A DNA stretch of 64,000 nt from Cucumis sativus (lineage: Eukaryota > Streptophyta > Magnoliopsida > Cucurbitales > Cucurbitaceae). The DNA lies in NCBI RefSeq assembly GCF_000004075.3, contig NC_026659.2, forward strand, positions 19,238,272 through 19,302,271. Reading direction: 5' to 3'. A model generated the notes under the pieces. The model had not been told where the DNA came from. It did no database searches and was given only the letters and a program-made list of their open reading frames with translations. This document shows positions 11,553 through 23,200 of the stretch, one piece after another. How positions within the stretch are numbered: the first letter of the stretch is position 1; each line of letters starts with the position of its first letter. Both the position numbers and the translations under genes were made by a program.

Positions 11553-13990
11553 CCGATATAAACATTTATTTTTATTCTATTATCTTTTCTCAATAAAATT
11601 TTCCATCAAATCAACTTTTATCTTAAAAAGGTAGTTATGTTTTCCAAAACTCAAAATCTTCTCTTTTTCATTAAATCACTTCAAATTCAAACAACTTTAT
11701 TCTTTTATCAAAATAATTATACTTTTACAAATAATTATATACTTTTACAAATAACTATATTTTATAAAAGAATTATTTTCTTTTTCTTTCTAGACAAATA
11801 TACTCTCTCCAAATAATTAATTATCTTTCAATATAATTAGTTTTCCACGAATAGAATTATCTTTACTATTTTTCATAATAATTATAATACATATAATTAT
11901 CAAATCTCTAACAAAAGTTTCCACCCTTCAATTTAATTAAATAACATCCAAATTATTTAAATAAATTTCGATGTCCACAAAATCAAATAATCTTCAAAAT
12001 AAACACTTAATAAATAACCATAATTAAACAAAACTAAGATAATTATTTCTAAAAATTATTTTTTAAGGCGTAGAGAGAAAAACTTGTACATTTTTTAAGG
12101 CGTAGAGAGGAAAACTTGTACTCAAAACGATGAATCAATATCATTGGACTTATCCTTGTGAGAAGCAAAAAGAAAGAATTCAAAGAATGCATGAAATGAA
12201 AGCAAGCTACAAGAAAAGTAAAACGCAATGAAAAAAGAAAAGGAAAATTGTATTGGGTGGCAAATTAGTTGAGCTATTTTGTAAAAATGTCTTTTAGGGT
12301 TTGTGATTTTGCAAATATAGCAAAAATAATCAAATCCTTGCTTTTATTTATGTGGGCTAAGCTTTATTTTTTGCCATTTTAAAAAATAATAAAGTACGTG
12401 TACTATAAACTTAATTATAATTTGTACTTCATAGATAAAATTACTGATTACACGTATATAATTTCTAAAATAAATATAAGAAAGGAAAAAAAGAATATAA
12501 AGGGGCCGAGGTCACCCTAATAAATTAATTTTCTTGGCGAGGTTCAAGAGCACAAAAAAATTCTTGTTGTAGCAGTTGGAGAGGTGCCTCTAATTATGGT
12601 GGAATGATCGAAGTTGGCACATATTGTACAAAGATTGCATGGATGTATTCCATCATAGTTAGGAACTGCCAATGATGTTGTACGAACATTTGCCACATCA
12701 TTTCAGATTGCGAGATGACCAATGAAGTGATGGCTTAAAGGGTTAAAGACATTTGAGTCTTGTGTGTCGAAAAGGACCCAAACTCACATTCCGTTATGTT
12801 CAATCTTCCTTGCATCTGGAAGACTGTCTCTTCAGATTTAATTTGGGAACGTTTAGTTTCAACAAATTCCTTGTGCATTTCTCTAAAAACTCGAAGATGT
12901 CTTTCTTATCACTCTACGCTGTGGACTTTGGAGGGTGTTCGTTTCGTGTGTAGAGGAGCTTGTCTAGCCTGTTGCACCAAGGACAAGTTCTTTTTCCTTG
13001 GCAAGTGGGTCATCAATACAGGCTCGGGACTCAACTCTTGGCGACGACTTGGTTATGCTAATCGCCTCCAAATGTGTTTCCTCCTCTTCAAAAGTTTATA
13101 TAACAGTGTGGGGGAAGAGGAGGAAGCATTGGTATCTTACCCTCTAGAGGGAGGGTTATCACTTCATTCACAATGACCTTTAAGTTAGATAGAGGCTTGT
13201 TGAGGTCAGGTCATCAAGTCGTCAGGGAGAGGTAGATTTGATGGGTGATGTGGATGGTGACGAAAGGATGATAGGCGACACAAAGGTTGTTGCCTGGAAG
13301 AGGTTTTGGGTGAAATAGTTGATGGAGGATGTGTGGAAGTTTAGAGAGGCAACGTTTGGATTTTTGGAAGAGAAGAGATTTGGTGGCGAGGGAAAGAAGG
13401 AGGAAGTTGGTGGCGGGGAGGAGGAGGGAACTATTGTCAACATTGTCATTATTATCGTGAAAAATAACACCAATAAGTGTCATGATCTTCCTCTCTTCTC
13501 ACTCACTCATTCATTCTCCCTTCTCATTCTCTCTATCCTCATATTTTTTTTCATTGTAACTTTATCTAGGAACAAAATCGTTGACCATGTGTTCTAGGGT
13601 CACTATTTATCAATAGTCGAAAATGTCTCACCAGATTGTTGTAAGAATTTGCCACCAGTGTATTAGGTGAATATTAAGAATTGTTTGGTGGATTTCTATT
13701 GAAGTTTTATTTTATGTAAGAGAGTTGTCTTCAATTAAATTATCCATTTGATTTAAGAATTCATTTAGACTTTGGTTGGAATTGTAGCTACTACCTATCC
13801 AACTAGGTTAAGAATGTTGGATGATGTTTGATACGAATAGCTAAGTTAATTTTGATTAAATTTAGCGTGCATTTGTAATTTGAATATTTGCCAATTAGTA
13901 TCTTTATTTAAAAAAAAATGCTTTCGCCACTATTTTTACCAATTTAAAAAACCTTTTAATTTTCTTTTTCAAAGTAAGCCATAAAATTTG
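11551..13990. other. Intergenic region upstream of FY
   Basis: AT-rich to about 12500, then more balanced sequence to 13600 with ORFs at 12760-13176 (+) and 13214-13483 (-). Neither has a motif I recognise, and they overlap others in different frames. A two-copy 32-base tandem repeat lies at 12059-12121 (ttttttaaggcgtagagag...). I find no supported gene. Confidence 0.4.
12059..12121. repeat. 32-bp direct repeat, two copies
   Basis: Two adjacent near-identical units, each starting ttttttaaggcgtagagag and ending acttgtac, differing by one or two bases. Confidence 0.85.
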
Positions 13991-14118
13991 CTTATTTGCT
14001 TTTCAGCCCTTCCTTCGATCTTGCCACTGGCCCAGCCGTTTGGACTCCGAAAGCTCAAAACCTCGAGGCACCAACAGCTGAAATCGGTCATCAGATGAAG
14101 CAACCGAGAGACAAAATG

Positions 14119-14137
14119 TTTAGGGTTTAAGGGTTTT
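14119..14137 (+). promoter_or_regulatory. Telo-box-like motif in the FY leader
   Basis: TTTAGGGTTTAAGGGTTTT lies 102-120 bases before the FY start codon. The AAACCCTAA-type telo-box (here in reverse) is common near the 5' ends of plant genes for translation and RNA-handling proteins, so its place here fits a constitutive RNA-processing gene. A role is inferred from position and motif only. Confidence 0.5.
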
Positions 14138-14238
14138 AACTCTTAAGCATCAACCATCTTCTCTACATTGCTTCTCACTCTACACCTTCCATTTTCTTTT
14201 CACTTAGCTTCTATCACATTGGTCTCAGCATATACACC

Positions 14239-17200
14239 ATGTACGGCGACCCCCAACAGTTTCAGCAGCAGCATCAGCAGCCGCCGAATCAGCATCCTCT
14301 TGGCGGGGATTTCTCAAGAGGCCCTCCCCCGCCAGGGCCACCCATGATGAGGCAGCCATCTGCTTCTTCAACTACACTTGCTCCCGATTTTCAACAGCAC
14401 CATCATCCTCGCCATCCCTCTGGCCCTGCTCCTCCTCCTTACGAAGGTGAAAAACTCTCTTTTCTGTTATCTAGTTTCTGACATCGCGAGTTTTTTCTGC
14501 AACCCAAGTCGTTTTGGACTTTGGGTTGGTTGCTGGGATTTCTGGGGGTGTTGTTAACTTTGTCAATGGGGCATTGGGATGTGTATTTTGCACCGAGAGT
14601 GTAAAATTGTTGGTAGTTCCTTTCTTTGTATCGTCAGTCATTTTCCCAGAAGGGAGCAAGTGTTTCCAATCTTGAATTATTTAGATAAGAGGTTTATTGC
14701 AGCAAAAACCTTTGAGAAAGTCTGAGCGCAATGAAATGATTCGTCCATGCTCAATTTAGCACATGCTGATAGTTCTTGTTGGTTTCTGGGTTTATCTCTT
14801 ATTTGAAACATGATTTCTTTTATCGAGGTGGGTTGACCTTGATCCACATGCCCTCTCAATTATTCGCTTCTTTGTAGTCTTTAAATTCCCCATTAAGTTC
14901 TACAGTATAATTTCCATGGAGCTGTATTTTTTTTCTTAAAGTGAGAAGAGAGGGGTCTCGCTGGTGTCCAGGTATTTGTCTTCCCTAGCTCTTCAACAAT
15001 TTAGGCTGAAGAACTAGTTGTTTGCATATGTAGATGTTGATGGAGATTGGGTGAATTTGGTGAAAAGATTACCCAAGGATCAAACCATATTTATCAATTA
15101 AGGAGGAGAATTTAGGAAGGTTTTGAGTAGGGGATAGCTGTTAATGCATCAAGCAAGTCTTTTGACTAGAGTTTTTCTTTGCCGAGTTTTGGGAAAGTAC
15201 TACCAGGTCTTGAATTATATCACCTTCAGAAAGGACTTCTTCAGGCACTGAATTGAGAGCCAAACTACCATCTTCATTGCTACTTACACTAACAATGGAA
15301 TCATCATCTTATACTTCTTGTGTCTGGGAAACTTTTGTAGAGGAGGCAAGAGGTACTTATTTGATGAACTTTACCTTTGAGTCTGGAAAGGAGATAATAG
15401 TTTTAGATGGAATGTGAGGGGGAGGATGGAGATTAGTGGACTAAGTACCTCCCTTTTTAGATGCTAAAGATGGAACTTACAAAATAACACATCTTTCTTC
15501 TAAATCATCCAGATTAAATCCATCTTCCTTGAAGAGGCCATCAAAGCACTTAAGAGACTCAAGGATGACACCTCTCGCCAATAACTTAAGGGACGATGTT
15601 TTCTCTCTGGAGAAGTGATTTGGAAAAGGTTTCAATAATTTCTTGAATTTTTAGGAGGATAGGAAGGCTTTAGACATACATGGGAAGAGAAAAAGTCATT
15701 TTTCCCCTTTAAGTTGAAGGAAATTAGAAAAGCAGTTTTTGGGAGTGACAAGTGTAAGTCCTTGAGGTGGAAAGTGTTTTTAAAGAATTTTTGGAGAGAG
15801 GTATCTTGAAGTGTTCTTTAGCGAAAACCCTTGTTTGCCTCATTCTTAAGAAGGAGAATTCCAATAGGGTCGAGGATGTGGATGTTAGACCTATTCCTCC
15901 TCGATTCGCCTTTTGGGTTGAATGGGCCTCTTTTGTGGATGGCGTGAGTGTGTGCAACTCAGGTCATGTGGGGAAGGTGGAACAACAGGGTATTTAGGTA
16001 AGTGGAGAGAGACCCTTGGGAGATTTTGATGTATACCAAATATGAGAATTTTATTAATGTTTAAAAGTTGTGAATACAAGAAGACAAGTACTCTATTTAT
16101 AATAGAAAGGCAAACTAGTCCTAATCCTAACTAATAAAAGAAACTAATTCTAATCCTAATTAATAAAAGAAACCACTCCTAATACACCAAAGAAACTAAT
16201 CGTAATCCTAATTAATAATTGAAACTAATGCTAATATCGTTATCCTAATTAATAAAAAAAACTAATCCTAATCCTAATAGACGAAGGACTTGACCATAAT
16301 ACCCTATTCCTACTACATCATTCTATCCCTAAAAGAAAAAAAACTCATCCTCGAGTTTTAAAACGAAAATGAAGGTACAAAAAAAAAGTAAGCTACTTGA
16401 CTGGAAACATCTTGGAACATTCAACATAAAAAACATCTATCTTCATGATCAAGTCAATGAATCCAAGAACTAATTTGTTAAAATCCTTTATTGTAAAATG
16501 AATATGCATAATCTTAAGAAAATTAGGAAAAACCCATTTTGTAAGAGAAGAAAATCCAATTGGGGACTGGTTTTTGCACTTCATTAAATTTGTGTATGGG
16601 GCCAATGGACTTCAATAAAAGGGAATCAAATCCTAATTCAAACTGGATTTGTGTTTGTGTTTTTGGCAGAAACGAAATACATGGGTCATGGGTCTTACAA
16701 GTAGGATCTGAAAAAAGGGTAATAATTGTGCAACACCAAATGGGTTGCCAAAAAGCGTAGTCGTCTTCTTCTCCATTGTGTACTCTTGCAAATGGGTTGC
16801 CAAAATGCTTTTGAGGATCTTCTTCATCAACCACATGATTTTCTTCTTTCTTTCCCACAAGCGATGTGTCTTTCATCTTCTTGGTTGGATTTTTTGGTTT
16901 GGTCACCTCTGCCTTGTTGACGAAATACCCAAAAGTTTTTTATTCAAGACATGTCATCTCCCCCGTTGTTTTGTAGTCGACTGTAATTAGGTTTTCAAGT
17001 TTCTCCAAATGAATTTGCCCATGGGTATTTTCTTCTTCTACCTCTCCAACGGCTTTGATTTCAACATATCTATTTTTTGAAATTGAGTTTATGTTGTAGT
17101 GAAATTTGTTCAAATTAATTGCAGACAACATAAGTTCGTCAATTCTTGGTGTCAATTTTCCTTCCGATTTGGGTTACTCAAGCTCCACTTTGAAAATAGT

Positions 17201-20200
17201 TTCAGTCTTCATTCACACAGATGATTTCTTCATTTTGTTTATTTTTTCTTCCTCATCCGGTTCAAGATGTGCAATCTCGCACTGATTTTATTTTTCTTTG
17301 GTGACTTTTGTTTCGACTCGTAGAATTTTAGAGACATCTTCCGTTTTTGAATTTTTGTGTGGGTTTCCCGATTTTTTTGTTTATCACTCACATCTTTGCA
17401 ACAAATTTCTTGAATTACATTTTTTTAAGTTCTTGTAAATGTTCTGAAAATTGCCCCACGTTTTGAACTATCTCTCCCAACAAATGTTGGATTTTCTTGA
17501 CTTCCTTCTCATTCTTCAAAAACTTCACGATTGATGTACAAATTGGGTGTTCTTGAATAATCTTCTTCATCATAGTTGTTGTAGGACTGATTCTTGAATT
17601 TTCTTGCATGTTTTAGTCTTTCTTGGTTGTTCTCTATTATAATTTTTGTCCCAAATTGTAGTTCTATAAAATTCCATTCTTGCAAAATCTTGACACATCC
17701 TTTTTTTTCTTTTTGGAATTTTATGGGTTTCCCCTTGCTAGATGTGTGTTGTTCGGCAACGAGCACAACTCACAAAACTCCCTCTTGTAATAGGTGTCAC
17801 AAAGAGTTTCTCGGTCTTTCACCGATGACAAACAATGTTGACCCGGATGGCTGCTCTGATACTAAAATATGTATATATGTATACCAAATATGAAAATTTT
17901 ATTAATGTTCAAAAGTTGTGAATTCAAGTAGACAAGTAATCTATTTATAATTGAAAAGCAAACTGATCCTAATTCTAATTAATAAAAGAAACTAATTCTA
18001 ATCCTGATTAATAAAAAAAATTATTTCTAATTTTAATAAACCAAAGAAACTAATTCTAATCCTAATGAACATAAGAAAGTAATCCTAATATCCTAATCCT
18101 AATTAATAAAAGAAACTAATCCCAATCCTAATAGATTAAGGATTTGACCATAATACCCTATTCCTACAATATCAGATTTGGTCCCTTGTTCGTTTCCATG
18201 TCTCTTTGTGGATCAAAAAACTTATTGTATTCCGGATAAAAGAATTTGGTCATTGGAAGTAAGTGGAGTCTTCTCTATTAAATCTCTTGTTAATCATTTG
18301 TCCTTCACGTCCCCATATACAATCTATTGGAGAAGGGTCTTTGGAAATCTAAAAGTGCATGGAGAGTGCCTATCACTATATGGATTATGCTGTTTGGAAA
18401 CTTAAATTGTGCTACCGTCATGCAAAGGAAGCTTCCCTCTAACTGCCTTTCACCTCACATTTGTCCACTGTGTTTTGGGTAACCAGGTATACTTACAACA
18501 TTTGCTTTTTGAATGTGTTTATGTTAAAAAATGTTGGTCTCGTTTGCTTCTACTTTTTAATCTTTGTTAGGGGTGTACATAAGTCGGGTTGGGCCGGGTT
18601 GAGGGAAAAATATGGACCAACCCAAATTGTCGAGGTTGGCAAAAAATGAACCCTACCGGTTCAATGTGCAAAGGCAACCCAACACAACCCAACCCAAAAA
18701 ATTCGGGTTGGGCCGGGTTGGGTTGGCGGGTTGGTCTTTTTCTTTTCTCTCTCTAATCTCTCCATATTTGCTTAGTGGGAGTGCCAGTGGAGTGGGATGA
18801 AAAACTAATGTATTAGGGAAATGGGTCATGTGAAGCATGAAGGGAAGAGAAATGGGCCAGCAAAACATGAAGGTAAGGGAAATGGGTCGATTGAAGCATG
18901 AAGTAGGGAAGAAGGATAATGGGCCGGCTAAAGCATGAAGGCCAAATATATTATGGTTATATATATATATTATAACCGGGTTGGGTTGGGTCAACCCGAC
19001 CCCTTAACTACCCAACCCGGTAACCCGGCTCAAATTTTTATTTTTAAAATTTTTTAACCCAACCCAATCCAACACAAAATTTAATCCAACCCAACCCTTA
19101 CGGTTTGGGTTGGGTAATCCGGGTTGGTCGTGTTACCGGTTTTTTTGAACACCCCTAATCTTTGTTAGGTTTTTGGCTGTTAATTTTGGAGCAATGTCCT
19201 GCAGCTTTTGGTTGGGCCATCCCCTAAGAAGAGGCCTAATTGCTTTGGAGCAATGCGGCTAAAACCTTGCTAGTTGAATTATGGTTTGAAAGAACCAACA
19301 AGTTTTCCATGATAAAGCTTCCCTTTGTTAGATTGTTTTGAGTTTGCTTGATTAATCGCCTCTTCTTGGTGCACACGTTCAAGAACCTTTGAAGATTACT
19401 CAACCCACAAACTAAATCTGAATTGGCGGGCTTTCATCTCTCCTTTTTTTAAAAGCAGTTCTCGTTTGGTGGCTTATGTTTTCTTCTTGCCGTGTACATT
19501 GTATTTTTGGCTTGCTTGATTGCTTCTAGTCTTGATCTTGCTTCTCTTGTAATAGTTGTTGAAATTCGGATATTGGTTATTTTGGTTGTGTTATTTTGTT
19601 CATTTCTCAATTTTGGGCATGATATGGGTGCTAAGAGTGTGTCAACCTAGTTGAGATGTCTAGGTGCACCTCCTGACGCTAGACATGTTCTTTGTACCTT
19701 ATGACTTCGTCTCTTTTCAGTTTTCATTAATTCAATGAAAAGTGCTTTTCCTTTTCAATATATATATATATATATGCACACGAATTATCTCTCTTGATTG
19801 GAATCCCTTCTTGTAGAGGGAGTTCCCTCTTCTTTTGTGCCCGTGTACTCTTTCATTTTTTCTCAATGAAAGATGTTCTTATAAAAAAAAATGGAAGGGG
19901 TTTCGGGCTTACTAGTCTCATCACATCACTAATGTTTATAAGGTTTTAGCCACGGTCCTTGCAAATCGTTTAGGGAAATGCACCCTTCAACTATCACTGA
20001 GGCGCAAGGAGCTTTTATAGCAAGGAGACAAATACTTTGGGAATGTTTGTATGATTGAATGCTTGATGGGTTTGAGAGTTTTTCCTTCCGTGGTAAAGGG
20101 AAAGTTCTATGAAGATATGCTACCTGGTCTCTCTTGTGGTGCATTCGGAAAGAAAGGAATTGTTGAATTTTTGAAGATTATATGCTTCTTTGATTCTTTT

Positions 20201-23200
20201 TGGGCTTTTGTTCAACATACAATCTCTTGGTGGTGCACAAATGACAACATTTCTTCTCTGTAATTATAGCCTTTTGATGATTTTTTAACAATTGGAACTC
20301 TTGTTTATTAGTGCTTTAGAGGGCTCTTCTCACCCTCTTGGCCCTAGGCTAGTATTTAAAGCCATTCCCTCTCATGAATGAATTTTGGATGTTATTTTGT
20401 TGACATTCTCTCTCACCAACTTGTCTTCTCCAGTATAGCTTCTCTTTTGATTTCATGGCAATTTAAGACCTTCAAGTGATGGATGTAACATTTCTCCTGA
20501 TTACAAATCTAGTGTTTTTGAAGCATTACTTTAATGTGTTATACATGTTGTCCTTTAAAGTGTCACTGTGTGAGGTGAATTGAAGCACATCTGTTCTTGA
20601 AGGGCTTAAGTGCAAAACAAAAAACAAAAAGGGCCTTTTGCTGTGAGGACATGATTGAGAACATAAATAAAATTTTTATGCAAAATATATCACCATGAAT
20701 AATAACTAATAAGATAATGATAAATTTCTGAAATTAGAGTTTTGCAAGAGATTGAAGAGAGAAATGAGCATTTTCTTAAGAATATTTCTTAGTTTCTTTA
20801 TGAAAGGCCTACTGGTGTGAGGTGCATGTCTCACTGGGCCTTAAGATAGCCGCACTCTAGAATATGCTTGGGGTGGGACCATTGCCTTTTATTATTTTTT
20901 CTTGGAAATTTCTTTGACACTTTCTAACAAGTCAAAGATGTATTTATTGCAGCCCATAGTGATAGTTTTGCTGCCAAAAGAATGAGAAAGCTGACTCAAA
21001 GGAGGGCAGTAGATTATACCAGTACAGTAGTGCGATACATGCAGGTACTGCTTGTGTATGGACTTTACAAATCTTGTCTTCTGACATGGCTCTTGTTCAC
21101 TGTTTTATTCAATTTCTTGCCTTTAGCAGCTGAGGTTTTTATTGAAAAGATTGTCAATGCATCTTGGCAAATTGGAGTGGTTTACATGTGGTTCTATCTC
21201 TGTCGATGGCTAGTCAAATCGATGGAGACAGAGGTCGAACAAGTACGGCTACGGTTTAATAGTATAAAACCTTAGAGCTTTGATACAGTGATAATCTTAT
21301 ATAATATGTTGAATACATAATAGCCTATTACATTGGTGAATAAATAGAGACCAAAATACTCATAGAGGAAAAAATACAAATAGGAGCAAAAGTAAATTCA
21401 TAAACCCAATAAACCCTACTTTCAGAGACTCGTTAAAAGAAGTGGGTGCTGTATTTGCTCACAATGACTCTATGCCACTACGTCTTAGGCTTTTGTAAGT
21501 AGCACCACAAACACTTGCCCAACAACTTCTTGTTTTGATGGTAATACTCGAAATTGTGCTCTTTAAACTATTTGTTAACTAACAAAATGTGATTTACACT
21601 CTTCATAAAAAAAAAAATTCATACTCGAGTTATGAAGTAATCAAGCTGCTCCTTTCGATGGTTTGAAAAAACTTCCACCAGATATATTTGATCGGTTATA
21701 ATGTAAGACCTCCTATCATTCATACATATGAGAGAAGGGTAAAAAATGGGGGAAGTAGCTGAGAAAAGGACTTAGATCAGTGGAGACCATCGAGTGAGGG
21801 TTTATGAAGGGTTTTGCTGGGATCATTTTGGGGTGTGAAGAACTTGGAGCTTGAGAAAGCTTGTGGAGAGAATGCTTTGCAGAGAATCAATCACTCGATG
21901 GTCCCCACTGATCTAAAGTAATCCACAATCAATCAAAAATAATTTATAAATAGCTATCAAATTAAGATTAAACTGAAGCAGCTAGTAATTAAAAAAATAG
22001 AAGGAAGTAAGCTATTAACAAAGGATGTAACCTCCTTAAAACAAAAGAAAAGGACTGTCCACCAATTGAAGGTGCAAAAGGTGAAATCTCTTCTTCCCAC
22101 TAGGAACCCCTCCACACAACCCTTTTCCACACTAGTAGGGACTGATCTGCTAAGAATATAAACCACTAAATTGAAGAGAAAGCGGTGAGAGAGTCACCCC
22201 ACTTAAGGCCTCTGCAAGCAAGAATCGTAGCACAGAATGTTATCTGAAAAAGTAAATCCTCATATGATTGAAGGCTTTCTCAAAGCTGATCTTAAAGATG
22301 ATACCTACCCGATCTTCTTTTCTATAGTTCTCATTCTTCAATGCTCATTGGTAACACTTGGTCAAAGATCTGCTTACATATTATGAAAGGCCCTTAGGAC
22401 TCTGAGATTGTGCTGGGAAGGACCATGATTATCAAAGAAAATGAAACAATCACACCAACTACTTTTACAATTGTTTGTCTTAGATCACCAATTGACCCAA
22501 CTAGTGGGTAAGAGTAAATTTAATTATGTATCACCAACACACTCCCCCTCGAAAACCCAACAAGTGAAATTCAATAATAAATGAGGAGGAAACAACAATA
22601 TGGGGGCTTGAGCATGGGACCTCCTGCTCTGATACCATCTTAAATCACCAATTGACTCAAAAGCTTAAGCTTGTGAGTAAGGTAAATTTAATTATATATC
22701 ACCAACTGTTTGATTCACAATATAATCTTTTCTGCAGTTAAATTGAAAAAAAAAAAAGCATTAGACTTATACAGTTGGCTTTTGTGAGAACGTAATGTCG
22801 TATAAGTTTAATTATTATAGTATGATAATATGATCAGTATACTTCTTAGGAAATAAAATTTCTTTTTGTGCTTCACTTCTCCCAATGTGATTTTGTGGGA
22901 TGGTTACTGTGCTTTTGTTTTAATTTTAAAATTTTTTTCTTAATGTAATTTTTTATCAAAAAAAAAAAAAAAAAAAAAAGAAAAGAAAAAGAAAAAGAAA
23001 ATTCCTGATTTCTATTTTGGTTATGCACTTTATGATCTGTTAATTGATCTGCAGCTTCGTATGTGGCAACGAGATTCGAAGGATAGGACTGTGTTGCAAT
23101 CAACTCCAGCTGCAGCTATTGATGTCAGTGATATTCTTAGTTTATTGAAAAAAGAAATTCTGAACTAAATCATTGTTGATATCATTTTTGCTCACTTGTT

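Larger units (their letters stand above)
14447..20952 (+). other. FY intron 1 (6.5 kb), filled with nested transposons
   Basis: GT at 14447 and AG at 20951-20952. It contains LINE pieces (about 15000-16026, 18180-18557, 19168-20400), a 2.1-kb LTR element (16027-18174) and a 586-bp element (18570-19155). I see no gene of its own in it; 14447-15000 is plain intron. Confidence 0.85.

Noticed and set aside
12760..13176. 138-codon ORF as a gene
   Set aside because: No recognisable domain, overlapping ORF in another frame, no visible splice or promoter context; left as unassigned intergenic sequence.
22626..22637. TGGTATCAGAGC as part of a tRNA gene
   Set aside because: It equals the primer binding site complementary to the initiator-Met tRNA 3' end and lies next to terminal repeats; no cloverleaf surrounds it. 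The same applies at 17853, 29429 and 56793.
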